Below, piece by piece: positions 1 to 7,747 of a DNA stretch of 64,000 nt (positions are counted from its first letter, which is position 1; every line of letters begins with the position of its first letter). Under the pieces are notes generated by a model. The model worked only from the letters and a program-made list of their open reading frames with translations. It did no database searches and was not told the DNA's origin. Where the stretch lies: assembly GCF_038446955.1 (NCBI RefSeq), contig NZ_CP151803.1, positions 5,890,001-5,954,000 of the forward strand, given 5' to 3'. This DNA is from Pedobacter sp. FW305-3-2-15-E-R2A2 (GTDB lineage Bacteria > Bacteroidota > Bacteroidia > Sphingobacteriales > Sphingobacteriaceae). A program made the translations under genes and the position numbers.

Positions 1-554
1 CCATAAGCCTGACTAATCATCTCCTGAGTACCGCTTGATTTACCGGCGGTAGCTACACCTATGATCCCACTGCCCGCTTGTGCCAAGGCAGCTTGCGAAG
101 CGCGTTCTGAAGAGTGCTGTGCAATCGCATGGGCAATTTCGTGTCCCATTACAGTTGCCAATCCGGCATCGTCTTTTGCCACCGGCAAAAGTCCGGTATA
201 AACCGCTACCTTACCACCCGGCATGCACCAGGCATTTACTTCTTTGCTATCGATCAGGTTAAATTCCCAGGCGAAGCCCTGAATCTGACTTGCATAACCA
301 TTTGCATTCATGTATTTTGTGATTGCGGCCTGAATTTTCTGACCTACACGCTTTACCCTTTGGGCATCTGCATTATTAAGGACTTTAGTTCCCGGATCTC
401 TCAGCATTTTGCTGTATTCCAGTGAGGCTGCACCCCTCATTTCACTTTCACTGATTAAACTCAGCCTGCTACGCCCGGTTAAAGGAACTGTGGAGCAGGA
501 GGATATCGAAAACATCGCTGCCGCAGCAATGACCATTAAATTTAAAGCTTTCAT
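1..554 (-). CDS. M48-family zinc metallopeptidase lipoprotein (C-terminus cut by window edge)
   Basis: The gene begins at the ATG at 554-552 and runs off the left edge, so only about 184 N-terminal residues are visible. The first residues form a lipoprotein signal with the lipobox cysteine in ISSCS, so the mature protein should be anchored to a membrane and face the periplasm. The zinc-binding helix is seen as MGHEIAHAIAQHSSERA, containing the HExxH motif of M48 peptidases (BepA/LoiP-like, which handle misfolded outer-membrane proteins). It lies 12 nt downstream of plsY and probably is the last gene of the operon DUF4783-nadC-plsY-M48. The substrate is not evident. No frameshift is seen in the visible part. 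Confidence 0.88.
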   Translation of the reverse strand, partial: MKALNLMVIAAAAMFSISSCSTVPLTGRSRLSLISESEMRGAASLEYSKMLRDPGTKVLNNADAQRVKRVGQKIQAAITKYMNANGYASQIQGFAWEFNLIDSKEVNAWCMPGGKVAVYTGLLPVAKDDAGLATVMGHEIAHAIAQHSSERASQAALAQAGSGIIGVATAGKSSGTQEMISQAY

Positions 555-566
555 GAATTTTTCGTT

Positions 567-1214
567 TTAGTTGTTTTTCTTCTTAAACAGATAAACTTTA
601 GATTCTTTGCCTTTGAGGAGTCGCTCCAGATTTTTCTGGTGAGTTACCAGGATAAGGATACATACGCACATTCCGTATAAAACCTCCGATTTTACCGAAG
701 AATGAAATAGGAATACTATGCTCAATGGGAAGGTAAAACCTGCACATATAGAGCCAAGGGAAACGTATTTAGTGGCCAATAGGACGACTACAAAGACAAG
801 AACGCAAAGCATCGCTGCAGGAAAGTTAACTGCCAAAATCATTCCAAAAAGTGTAGCGACCCCCTTTCCGCCTCGAAATCCGGCGAATATAGGGAATAAA
901 TGCCCCATCACAGCGGTAACTCCCAATGCAAGCTCGTAATTAATAAACTGAGAAGAGTTCTGAGGACCGGTAACGGATAGACCTATAAAGTAGGCAAGTT
1001 TGGTTGCAGTGTAACCTTTGGCAATATCTATGATCATTACGGCGAGGCCTGCACGTTTTCCAAGGACCCTGAAAGTGTTCGTTGCTCCTGCATTTCCACT
1101 TCCGTATTCCCTGACGTCGACACCATAAAATGCTTGTCCTAGCCATACCGCTGTCGGTATAGACCCAAATAGATATGCTAAAATTACTGCTGATATAGAA
1201 TAGACCGAAATCAT
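567..1214 (-). CDS. plsY: Glycerol-3-phosphate acyltransferase PlsY
   Basis: PlsY transfers an acyl group from acyl-phosphate to glycerol 3-phosphate, giving lysophosphatidic acid, the first step of membrane phospholipid synthesis. It is an integral inner-membrane protein. The 215-residue product has the family signatures near the start: FGSIPTAVWLG (about residues 16-26) and the glycine-rich REYGSGNAGATNTFRVLG (36-53), then FRGGKGVATLFG around residue 113. Several hydrophobic helices cover the rest, and the tail is lysine-rich, as expected on the cytoplasmic side. Length is normal for the family. Its 5' neighbour is nadC (52 nt gap) and its 3' neighbour is the M48 peptidase (12 nt), so co-transcription is likely. 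Confidence 0.95.
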   Translation of the reverse strand: MISVYSISAVILAYLFGSIPTAVWLGQAFYGVDVREYGSGNAGATNTFRVLGKRAGLAVMIIDIAKGYTATKLAYFIGLSVTGPQNSSQFINYELALGVTAVMGHLFPIFAGFRGGKGVATLFGMILAVNFPAAMLCVLVFVVVLLATKYVSLGSICAGFTFPLSIVFLFHSSVKSEVLYGMCVCILILVTHQKNLERLLKGKESKVYLFKKKNN

Positions 1215-1266
1215 TAACTACAATTATAGTAAAAAAACAGAATCAAATTCTGATGAATTATGGTTT

Positions 1267-2109
1267 TTAGCATGCCTTTAAGCTCATGTCTAAACTTTTG
1301 ACAGAATGGGTTAAAGCACCCATAGATATAAAATCTACTCCACATGCTGCATATTCGACTACATTTTCTTCAGTGATTCCACCGGAAGCTTCTGTCACAA
1401 ATCTGCCATCAATGAGGGCTACAGCTGCTTTCAAATCAGCGAAGCTAAAGTTATCGAGCATGATTCTGTCGACACCTCTGGTAGTTAAAACATCGTTTAG
1501 CTCTGAAAGGTTTCTCACTTCGATTTCTATCTGCAGCTCTTTTCCTTTATCTGCCAGGTATTGGTTTGCTGCCTCAATCGCATTAGAGATCCCACCGGCA
1601 TAATCTACGTGGTTATCTTTGATGAGGATCATATCATATAAACCAATGCGGTGGTTTACCCCACCACCAATACGAACGGCCCATTTCTCCAGGTATCTCA
1701 GACCCGGCGTAGTTTTACGTGTATCTAATAATTTAGTAGGGTAAGCAGTAAGCAGGCCAACGATGCGGTTTGTTTTTGTGGCAATCCCACTCATCCGCTG
1801 CATACAGTTTAAAACCAGACGCTCTGCTAATAAAATGGAATGTGTGCTTCCGGAAACCGTCAGTGCTATGTCGCCATATTTAACTTCCGAACCATCAGTG
1901 ATCATCACTTCTGTTACCAGTTTCGCATCTATATAATTGAAAATTTCCACCGCAAGCTCTACACCTGCAATGATCCCATCCTCTTTAATCAGCAACTTTG
2001 CTTTGCCTTGTGCATTGGCTGGAATGGTTGAAAGTGAAGTATGATCTCCATCGCCTAAATCTTCGGCAACAGCGTTCTTTATAAATTGATCTATGATTTG
2101 CTTATCCAA
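1267..2109 (-). CDS. nadC: Nicotinate-nucleotide pyrophosphorylase (carboxylating), quinolinate phosphoribosyltransferase
   Basis: NadC converts quinolinate and PRPP to nicotinate mononucleotide in de novo NAD synthesis. The 280-residue product has the usual family length and motifs: EDLGDGDHTS near residue 16, LLDTRKTTPGLR around 125-136 (phosphate-binding region), HRIGLYDMILIKDNH around 153-167, and ASGGITEENV near 241 in the barrel's phosphate site. No ATG is available at the N-terminus: the reading frame opens at a TTG (2109-2107), which fits the expected N-terminal length, so I take this as the start. It sits 36 nt downstream of the DUF4783 gene and upstream of plsY in one apparent operon. 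No nadA or nadB is seen here. Confidence 0.95.
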   Translation of the reverse strand: MDKQIIDQFIKNAVAEDLGDGDHTSLSTIPANAQGKAKLLIKEDGIIAGVELAVEIFNYIDAKLVTEVMITDGSEVKYGDIALTVSGSTHSILLAERLVLNCMQRMSGIATKTNRIVGLLTAYPTKLLDTRKTTPGLRYLEKWAVRIGGGVNHRIGLYDMILIKDNHVDYAGGISNAIEAANQYLADKGKELQIEIEVRNLSELNDVLTTRGVDRIMLDNFSFADLKAAVALIDGRFVTEASGGITEENVVEYAACGVDFISMGALTHSVKSLDMSLKAC

Positions 2110-2145
2110 AACTTATAATTAAACCCAAAAATAGCATTTTTACTA

Positions 2146-2538
2146 TTATTTATCCGGCTCTATTCTTAATTCTGTAATAAAAAAAGCATTGTTAGACTTT
2201 TTCATCGTTATAGAAACCCTGAATTTTCCGTTCTTGGTGTGTAAAGAAAGGATGCCAAACCTAAAATTAGGATTTGCATTAATGAGGTGAATAACCGAAG
2301 ATTTTACGGGTGGGTATTTGGTGAAAAAATTCCTTAAAATTTGTTCAGCCTGTGCTTTAGAGTAGACATCCTCTTCATCAATTATGATTAATTCGACAGA
2401 AGAAGAGAAATATCCCGCAACATCTTTAGAACTTCCGCTCTTAAAGTAAGTCGATAAGTTATCGATAATATCGCTTTGCGTAGCAATAGAAGAGGAAAGG
2501 GAGGTAAACAGGATCGTCAAAAAAAGTAAGGGCTTCAT
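2146..2538 (-). CDS. DUF4783 family exported protein
   Basis: A 130-residue protein with an N-terminal signal peptide (about 19 residues, cleaved near IATQS) followed by an alpha+beta domain that resembles the Bacteroidota-specific DUF4783 family (NTF2-like fold expected). Typical features are the FKSGSSKDVAGYF helix, the SSVELIIID strand, SKAQAEQILRNFF and a C-terminal half of alternating strands. The function of the family is not known. It is the first gene of the minus-strand operon with nadC and plsY, divergent from gpmI. The association with nadC and gpmI appears to recur in Sphingobacteria (recollection, not checked). I infer a periplasmic role only from the signal peptide. Confidence 0.75.
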   Translation of the reverse strand: MKPLLFLTILFTSLSSSIATQSDIIDNLSTYFKSGSSKDVAGYFSSSVELIIIDEEDVYSKAQAEQILRNFFTKYPPVKSSVIHLINANPNFRFGILSLHTKNGKFRVSITMKKSNNAFFITELRIEPDK

Positions 2539-2602
2539 ATTCTCTATATGGCTAATGTATCACCTGCACATAAATTATGCCATTAATGGTGCCTAAAAAA
2601 AA

Positions 2603-2610
2603 CAAAGATA
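2603..2610 (-). promoter_or_regulatory. Candidate -7 element for the DUF4783-nadC-plsY operon
   Basis: On the minus strand this reads TATCTTTG, a perfect match to the Bacteroidota primary-sigma -7 element TAnnTTTG. It lies 65 nt upstream of the ATG at 2538. No good TTTG lies at the ideal 19-nt distance upstream, so the call rests on the -7 box alone. Confidence 0.45.
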
Positions 2611-2656
2611 CTACAGAGGAATTACAATTTGACTCAAAAAACACACACAATAGGTT

Positions 2657-2664
2657 TATATTTG
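2657..2664 (+). promoter_or_regulatory. Candidate -7 element for gpmI
   Basis: TATATTTG matches TAnnTTTG, 25 nt upstream of the gpmI ATG at 2690. The -33 element is poor: the nearest TTTG (2628-2631) is 25 nt away rather than 19. The implied leader is about 20 nt. Confidence 0.45.
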
Positions 2665-2689
2665 TTAGATATTAAAAAGCAATTCACTG

Positions 2690-4210
2690 ATGAATCACAA
2701 AAAATTAGTCCTACTTATCCTTGATGGCTGGGGATATGGAAAACAAGACAGTTCCGATGCTGCATATGCCGCCAATACTCCTTTCTTTGACTCTTTAATT
2801 AAAAACTACCCGAACTCCAAACTGGAGGCTTCCGGTGAAGCAGTGGGTTTGCCTGCAGGACAAATGGGCAATTCAGAAGTTGGCCATATGAATTTAGGTG
2901 CAGGAAGGGTAGTTTACCAGGAATTAGGCAGGATTAATAAAGCGATTACAGATAGGACGCTTCATCAGAATGAAGTGTTGCTGGATGCTTTCAATTACGC
3001 TAAACAAAATAATAAGGCAGTTCATTTCATTGGATTGGTTTCTGATGGAGGGGTACATGCCCATATCAGTCACCTGAAAGCCTTATGTGATGCGGCTACT
3101 GAACAGGGCTTAAAAGATGTATTTGTTCATGCTTTCCTTGATGGCAGAGATACAGATCCGAATTCAGGATTAAATTTCATCAAAGACCTTGATCATCATC
3201 TGGAAAGCAGTAATGCAAAGATTGCCAGTTTAATCGGCCGTTACTACGCGATGGACAGGGATTCACGTTGGGAAAGGGTAAAACTGGCTTATGATCTTTT
3301 AACTAAAGGTATTGGGCAGGCGACAAGCAATGCAGCAATGGCGATTGAGCAGTCCTATAGTGAAGGCATTACAGATGAGTTTATCAAACCAATTGTTTTA
3401 ACTCAGGCGGATGGCAGTCCGGTAGCAACGATCCAACCGGATGACGTGGTGATCTGTTTCAATTACAGAACAGACAGAGGCCGGGAGATTACGGCTGTAC
3501 TTAGTCAGCATGATTATCCAGATTTCCAGATGCACAAGTTGCCATTGTATTATGTGACAATGACGACTTATGATGAGAACTTCGAAAATGTAAAGGTAAT
3601 CTTCACTAAGGATGACCTTTCTGAAACACTGGGTGAAGTCTTAGAGAAAAACCATAAAAATCAGATCCGTATTGCGGAGACCGAAAAATATCCACACGTT
3701 ACTTTCTTCTTCTCTGGAGGAAGGGAAGCAGTGTTTGAAAATGAGAAAAGGATTCTGATCCCTTCACCAAAGGTGGCCACGTACGACCTGCAACCGGAAA
3801 TGAGTGCTGCAGGAATCACCGAAGCGATCAGTAAAGAACTGGAAAGCGGCTGGGCAGATTTCGTTTGTCTGAATTTTGCAAATCCCGATATGGTAGGCCA
3901 TACCGGTGTTTTCGAAGCTGTAGTTAAAGCGGTAGAGACTGCGGATAGCTGCGCGGAAATTGTGGTCAACAAAGGGATTGAAAACGGATATTCTTTTATC
4001 ATTCTTGCGGATCACGGAAATTCAGAATACATGCTGAATGCGGATGGCTCTGTAAATACTGCGCATACCACGAACCTGGTTCCCTGCATTTTGATAGACA
4101 ATGACTATAAAACTGTAGCCGACGGAAAACTTGGCGATATTGCTCCTACTATTTTAAAGATATTAGGCATTCCGACACCGGCTATTATGACTGGTAATTG
4201 CCTGGTATAA
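2690..4210 (+). CDS. gpmI: 2,3-bisphosphoglycerate-independent phosphoglycerate mutase
   Basis: GpmI interconverts 3- and 2-phosphoglycerate in glycolysis and gluconeogenesis, in the cytoplasm, using two manganese ions and a phosphoserine intermediate. The 506-residue product has full family length. The first metal ligands lie in LLILDGWGYG (about residues 8-17). The nucleophile is Ser62 in QMGNSEVGHMNLGAGR. Further signatures are HAFLDGRDTDP, GRYYAMDRDSRWER, NYRTDRGRE and, near the end, FANPDMVGHTG and ILADHGNSE with the second set of metal ligands. The stop codon TAA shares one base with the ATG of the next lipoprotein gene (TAATG), suggesting translational coupling. It is divergent from the nadC operon. 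Confidence 0.97.
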   Translation: MNHKKLVLLILDGWGYGKQDSSDAAYAANTPFFDSLIKNYPNSKLEASGEAVGLPAGQMGNSEVGHMNLGAGRVVYQELGRINKAITDRTLHQNEVLLDAFNYAKQNNKAVHFIGLVSDGGVHAHISHLKALCDAATEQGLKDVFVHAFLDGRDTDPNSGLNFIKDLDHHLESSNAKIASLIGRYYAMDRDSRWERVKLAYDLLTKGIGQATSNAAMAIEQSYSEGITDEFIKPIVLTQADGSPVATIQPDDVVICFNYRTDRGREITAVLSQHDYPDFQMHKLPLYYVTMTTYDENFENVKVIFTKDDLSETLGEVLEKNHKNQIRIAETEKYPHVTFFFSGGREAVFENEKRILIPSPKVATYDLQPEMSAAGITEAISKELESGWADFVCLNFANPDMVGHTGVFEAVVKAVETADSCAEIVVNKGIENGYSFIILADHGNSEYMLNADGSVNTAHTTNLVPCILIDNDYKTVADGKLGDIAPTILKILGIPTPAIMTGNCLV

Positions 4211-4743
4211 TGAGATACAATCATTTATTATGTGGCTTTCTTTTGTTACTGTGCTATAGCTGTGGGGACCCCACAGTAGCCGGGCAAAAGAATGCCCATA
4301 CTTATTTTAACCTTAAAGGGTATATTGAACAGGAGAGCGGCAGGTTAGGCCGCTCAAATCCCACTGTTCAAAAGACTGTAATGGTTAATGATTCTTCAGA
4401 AAGTAAGGAGATCAAAATCCAGGACTGGAAGAAAGAGTTATCGGTCTTTTCTGATGCAGACATGAACAGGGCTGCATGGAAAGGTTTGTTCCAGGTAAAA
4501 AAATCCGGGGAGCAGGAAGTATATACTTCTGACCATAAAAAGGTGCCAGTGAAGGAAGTGGTCATCATCCGACGAAATGGTCAGCTGTATGGCCTTCAGA
4601 TATTCATCCGAAATTCCAATACACTGTATACCTCAGCTGATACGCTCAGCTACTATCCTGACAGTTTATATGAGGTAAAGAAAACTCAGAACATCAGGCT
4701 CCTTTCCACCAAGAATTACCGGATCACCGGAAAATTTAAATAG
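4210..4743 (+). CDS. Hypothetical lipoprotein coupled to gpmI
   Basis: I do not recognise a named family. The ATG at 4210 overlaps the gpmI stop by one base; a TTG twelve bases earlier is possible, but the ATG gives a clean lipoprotein signal (MRYNHLLCGFLLLLCYSC, lipobox cysteine near residue 18). The mature part of about 160 residues has a lysine-rich helix (SSESKEIKIQDWKKELS) followed by beta-strand-rich sequence containing VKEVVIIRRNGQLYGLQIFI. The pattern resembles a small beta-sandwich lipoprotein of the outer-membrane inner face. Coupling to a glycolytic gene is probably genomic convenience rather than a shared pathway. A hairpin follows the stop codon directly. Confidence 0.72.
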   Translation: MRYNHLLCGFLLLLCYSCGDPTVAGQKNAHTYFNLKGYIEQESGRLGRSNPTVQKTVMVNDSSESKEIKIQDWKKELSVFSDADMNRAAWKGLFQVKKSGEQEVYTSDHKKVPVKEVVIIRRNGQLYGLQIFIRNSNTLYTSADTLSYYPDSLYEVKKTQNIRLLSTKNYRITGKFK

Positions 4744-4760
4744 GCCGGAATTCTTCCGGC
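4744..4760 (+). terminator. Hairpin after the lipoprotein gene, probable weak terminator
   Basis: GCCGGAA (4744-4750) and TTCCGGC (4754-4760) form a perfect 7-bp stem with a TTC loop, immediately after the stop codon. The following sequence has only short T runs, so termination strength is uncertain. Confidence 0.55.
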
Positions 4761-4801
4761 TTCCAGCTAGACCTTATTTATTGCAACCTCCTTTTATCCA
4801 G

Positions 4802-4818
4802 TTCAGTAGCTAACTGAA
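4802..4818. repeat. Short inverted repeat in intergenic region
   Basis: TTCAGT (4802-4807) and ACTGAA (4813-4818) are perfect 6-bp arms separated by 5 bases. It is one of several inverted repeats between the lipoprotein gene and the PAS sensor gene. Alone it could be chance; its neighbours make it worth recording. Confidence 0.5.
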
Positions 4819-4836
4819 TAAAAGGCAGGTATGGCA

Positions 4837-4856
4837 TGATAATAGGCCTATTATCA
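4837..4856. repeat. Perfect 20-nt palindrome
   Basis: The ten bases 4837-4846 (TGATAATAGG) are followed directly by their exact reverse complement (4847-4856), with no loop. Such uninterrupted palindromes are typical of dimeric repressor operators or can fold as a short hairpin in RNA. It lies 190 nt upstream of the PAS sensor start. Confidence 0.6.
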
Positions 4857-4942
4857 GAGATAGATATCGCTTTTCTTAGCGTTCAAATGCCTGGCAAGCC
4901 TGAGAACGTGTCTTTTATGATTTACAACGAACTGGTTTAACA

Positions 4943-4978
4943 ATTTCCCGATATCTGTTTAAACAGATATCGGGAAAT
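4943..4978. repeat. Perfect 36-nt palindrome upstream of the PAS sensor
   Basis: Bases 4943-4960 are the exact reverse complement of 4961-4978: 18 of 18 pairs with no spacer. The core reads GATATCTGTTTAAACAGATA. It sits 67 nt before the sensor start. A single RNA strand would fold into a long stem with a minimal loop; the DNA could bind a dimeric regulator. There is no T tract right after it on the plus strand, so it is not a textbook terminator. The rest of 4744-5045 holds only the other inverted repeats listed here and the weak stem CGCT/AGCG at 4868-4881; no gene is seen. Confidence 0.7.
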
Positions 4979-5045
4979 ATATTCCTCATTTAATGGATTC
5001 ATATCAGCGGTATATATTAAAGTCATTGAAATAGATCTCAAAAAA

Positions 5046-6275
5046 ATGGGAGGAGTGAAATTATACTGGAAAAAATATAGGAAAGCAATTGAACATGTTA
5101 TTCCGGTGGAAAATCAGTTTACACTCTTCCGGATTAGCTCCTGGCGGGTCGTTTTATTCAGGAATACAATTACATATTGTCTTCCTGTAAGCCTGATTGG
5201 ACTGGTTCTTTTTCTGATCCGTGAATTCATGACGGGGAAGATATTTCTCCCTGTATTTATGGTTATTGTTGTGATATTGCTTATGGGCTTTGTAATAAAT
5301 AGAAAAATTGAACTGGATTATAGAATGGTCATTGTGGTCATTCTCCTTTATCTTATTGCCTTAATTTACCTGATTTTTGTAGGTTCTGATGGCCCCGGGG
5401 CGCTTTATTTATTGATCATCACCTTTTTTACGGCGATGATTTTTCCACCAAAAGCAACCTATATTCCATTGGTCATTAATACCTTGATCTGTATTGGAAT
5501 TGGCCTGGTTATTAAATTTGATATCTTCCCCACCCCACTCTCAGACACCTATGACCTTACCTTGTGGATTGCGTATTCTGTAAACCTGATTTTCGTCAGT
5601 TTTGTAAGCGTCCTTATGATCAGCAGTATCCTGAATGGATTTGAGAAGACCAGAATAAAGGAAGTGATGTTGTTAAAAAAACTGGACGCCTCCGAACGGT
5701 ATTACCGGAATGTTTTTGATTCCAACCCAGTCCCTATGTACATTTTTGAACTAAATACGGGCAATTTCTTAAAGGTAAATGATGCCGCGGTTAAAAAGTA
5801 CGGATATACTAAGGAGGAATTTCTATCGATGAACATCACGAACATCAGGCCGACTTCAGAAATCAGCAAACTGATGGACATCTTTAGTACGATTAAAACC
5901 CGCACCTATTCCGGCATATTGACGCACATGAGTAAGGATGGAAAGTCTTTTCCGGTAGAAATAGATACCAATATTGTCAGTTTAGATGGTGTTGACGCAA
6001 GGTTAGTGTTGGCAACAGATGTATCTAAACGTGTCAATTATGTACGTATGATTGAGAAACAAAATCAGGATTTCAAAAACATTGCCTGGATTCAAAGTCA
6101 TAAGGTACGCGCCCCGTTAACAAATATCATGAGCCTGACAGAGATGATGCTTCAAAATCCACACGGAGATCATATCGATTTACTATACATGCTTAAAGAA
6201 TCCACGATGCAATTAAATGAAACCATTGAGTCTATCGTTCATCAGGCGGAGGAAAATCAAATCCCGCCGGAATAA
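5046..6275 (+). CDS. Membrane PAS sensor with histidine phospho-acceptor helix but no ATPase domain
   Basis: This 409-residue protein has about six hydrophobic segments between residues 35 and 195, a short coiled linker (LLKKLDASERYYRNVF), then a PAS domain at roughly 215-330 (SNPVPMYIFEL ... VNDAAVKKYGYTKEEFLSM ... DGKSFPVEID). It ends with a HisKA-like helix carrying SHKVRAPLTNI, with His352 in the H-box position. The stop comes only 57 residues after this histidine, so the N, G1 and G2 boxes of a kinase ATPase domain are absent. The following sequence shows no ATPase in any frame before the next gene, so this looks like natural architecture, not a frameshift. A single-domain response regulator follows 65 nt downstream and is probably its partner. 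Confidence 0.8.
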   Translation: MGGVKLYWKKYRKAIEHVIPVENQFTLFRISSWRVVLFRNTITYCLPVSLIGLVLFLIREFMTGKIFLPVFMVIVVILLMGFVINRKIELDYRMVIVVILLYLIALIYLIFVGSDGPGALYLLIITFFTAMIFPPKATYIPLVINTLICIGIGLVIKFDIFPTPLSDTYDLTLWIAYSVNLIFVSFVSVLMISSILNGFEKTRIKEVMLLKKLDASERYYRNVFDSNPVPMYIFELNTGNFLKVNDAAVKKYGYTKEEFLSMNITNIRPTSEISKLMDIFSTIKTRTYSGILTHMSKDGKSFPVEIDTNIVSLDGVDARLVLATDVSKRVNYVRMIEKQNQDFKNIAWIQSHKVRAPLTNIMSLTEMMLQNPHGDHIDLLYMLKESTMQLNETIESIVHQAEENQIPPE

Positions 6276-6340
6276 ACAGGGCTAAACAAGAATTATTAAA
6301 CAAAAAACACAAGGATTAACGAACCAATAAATATATTCCA

Positions 6341-6730
6341 ATGAAAAAATTTTATCTGATAGATGACGACTCTATATTCGTTTTTTTGACCAGAAAAACA
6401 TTACAGGTTGCCAATCTAAGTACCGACCTCACCGTCTTTGAAGACGGGCAAAAAGCTTTATTAGACTTAGAGTTGAGCGTAAATCAGCCTGGGCTATTAC
6501 CTGACATTATATTTCTGGATCTCAATATGCCGGTATTGGACGGCTGGGGCTTTCTGGATAAATATCAGCAACTGGCACCGCTGATGAGCAAAAAGATCGC
6601 CATTTACATCGTATCTTCTTCCATTTCTCCTTCAGAACTGGAACGTTCACAGGGAATTCCTGTGGTTACCGATTTTCTGACCAAGCCATTAAGCCGTTCG
6701 AAGTTTGTAGAAATCTTTGAAGAAGCATAA
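6341..6730 (+). CDS. Single-domain response regulator (CheY-like receiver)
   Basis: The 129-residue protein is one receiver domain with no output domain. The acidic pocket is DDD at residues 8-10, the phospho-acceptor is Asp60 in IIFLDLNMPVLDGWGF, the switch serine lies in YIVSSS, and the conserved lysine is in DFLTKPLSRSKF. It follows the ATPase-less PAS sensor by 65 nt and ends in a strong bidirectional terminator. Bacteroidota often carry such stand-alone receivers as phosphorelay intermediates or protein-binding switches. Because its neighbour cannot autophosphorylate by itself, phosphate must come from another kinase or small donor (inference). Confidence 0.88.
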   Translation: MKKFYLIDDDSIFVFLTRKTLQVANLSTDLTVFEDGQKALLDLELSVNQPGLLPDIIFLDLNMPVLDGWGFLDKYQQLAPLMSKKIAIYIVSSSISPSELERSQGIPVVTDFLTKPLSRSKFVEIFEEA

Positions 6731-6732
6731 AT

Positions 6733-6774
6733 AAAAAAGGGTTGCTTTTGTATAAACAAAAGCAACCCTTTTTT
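6733..6774. terminator. Strong bidirectional terminator between convergent genes
   Basis: Perfect 18-bp arms (6733-6750 and 6757-6774) with a 6-base loop. The GGGTTGCTTTTG core is flanked by A6 on one side and T6 on the other, so it can terminate both the response regulator (plus) and the TPR gene (minus). Confidence 0.93.
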
Positions 6775-6791
6775 CTGATGTCAGAATTTCT

Positions 6792-7418
6792 TTATTTTAA
6801 ACTCGAGATCTGTGCTTTGACATAATCGATTAAAGAAATGATGTCTTTACGCAAAGGCTGAACAACCAATACCTTTTGAAAATCGGCAATTGAATTGTTG
6901 AATAAAGCGACTACAGCAGCCTTTTCAGTGGATTTCTTGATCTTATAAGATTTATAGATTCCATAATCCTTATAGGCCAGTGCCCTGTTCTGCAACAATT
7001 GGGTATCTTCTTCCCCATTTAATTCAATTGCTTTGGTAAAATCCTTAATTGCAGATTGGTAGAAATTATCCCTCATTTGACTTAAGGATTCTTTAGGATC
7101 ATTAGCGATATTCTGTCTGGCCTTACCCCTGTAGTAATAGGCAGAATAATCTGAGGGTTTCAAAACAATTAAACGGCTATAAGTCGCGATTGAATTTTCG
7201 AAATCCCCACACTGAAAATAAGAATACCCTAACATCTTCAACACGTTTGCATTATTAGGGCTTTTTGTATCTGCCTTTTCTAATTGTCCTACAGCACCTT
7301 TATAATCGCCTTTCATCATGGCCTGCATGCCCAGTTTATCGTAACCGCTATTCTGTGCGACACTGATCTGAGTAGAAAAGACAAATAACAATAAGATGGT
7401 TTGCTTGAAATAGTTCAT
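6792..7418 (-). CDS. Secreted tetratricopeptide-repeat protein
   Basis: A 208-residue protein with a signal peptide (about 21 residues, ending QISVAQ) followed by TPR-type helix pairs. Recognisable repeats are YDKLGMQAMMKGDYKGAVGQL, NVLKMLGYSYFQCGDFENSI and YSAYYYRGKARQNIA, then AIKDFTKAIELNGEED and a final pair near 175-195. TPRs make protein-protein contacts; the partner is unknown. The site is periplasmic by inference from the signal. It is transcribed toward the terminator it shares with the response regulator. The 379 nt upstream (to lon) are shared by two divergent genes. Confidence 0.8.
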   Translation of the reverse strand: MNYFKQTILLLFVFSTQISVAQNSGYDKLGMQAMMKGDYKGAVGQLEKADTKSPNNANVLKMLGYSYFQCGDFENSIATYSRLIVLKPSDYSAYYYRGKARQNIANDPKESLSQMRDNFYQSAIKDFTKAIELNGEEDTQLLQNRALAYKDYGIYKSYKIKKSTEKAAVVALFNNSIADFQKVLVVQPLRKDIISLIDYVKAQISSLK

Positions 7419-7696
7419 TAAGTTTTATTTAAAAAAAATAAATATATTTAGATTTAGTTCAATACCCTAATAAAATCTACAAAACGTGTTTATCAGGGTT
7501 ATTGGGATAAAGATATTTGTAGGCAACTATCATACCATTTACAAATATTCCTTTTAAACGCTAAATAAATGAAAATATGATGAGGGGAGAAATTATTGTT
7601 TTTTTATCCGAAGAAACAGCAGACAATCAGACCTGTTTTTAAGCGGTGAAGGAAATAGCCCTGACTTTTTAACAGGGAAAAGAAGGTATCACTGTT

Positions 7697-7712
7697 TTGG
7701 CACAAGAGTTGA
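7697..7712 (+). promoter_or_regulatory. Sigma-54-like promoter upstream of lon
   Basis: TTGGCAC (7697-7703) is an excellent -24 element, and TTGA (7709-7712) sits at the exact -12 spacing (ten bases between GG and GA). The -12 box deviates from the consensus GC. Upstream, 7659-7677 holds the inverted repeat CCCTG-N9-CAGGG. I see no other gene in 7419-7797. Confidence 0.45.
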
Positions 7713-7747
7713 AAATATGGATAGTTCAATATAATTAATAATTTCGT

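Noticed and set aside
4802..4978. CRISPR array or insertion-sequence ends
   Set aside because: The inverted repeats differ in sequence, have no regular spacers, and there is no transposase or target-site duplication.
6200..6340. Possible frameshift that would add an ATPase domain to the PAS sensor
   Set aside because: No N, G1 or G2 box can be read in any frame after the stop codon, and the next gene begins 65 nt later.
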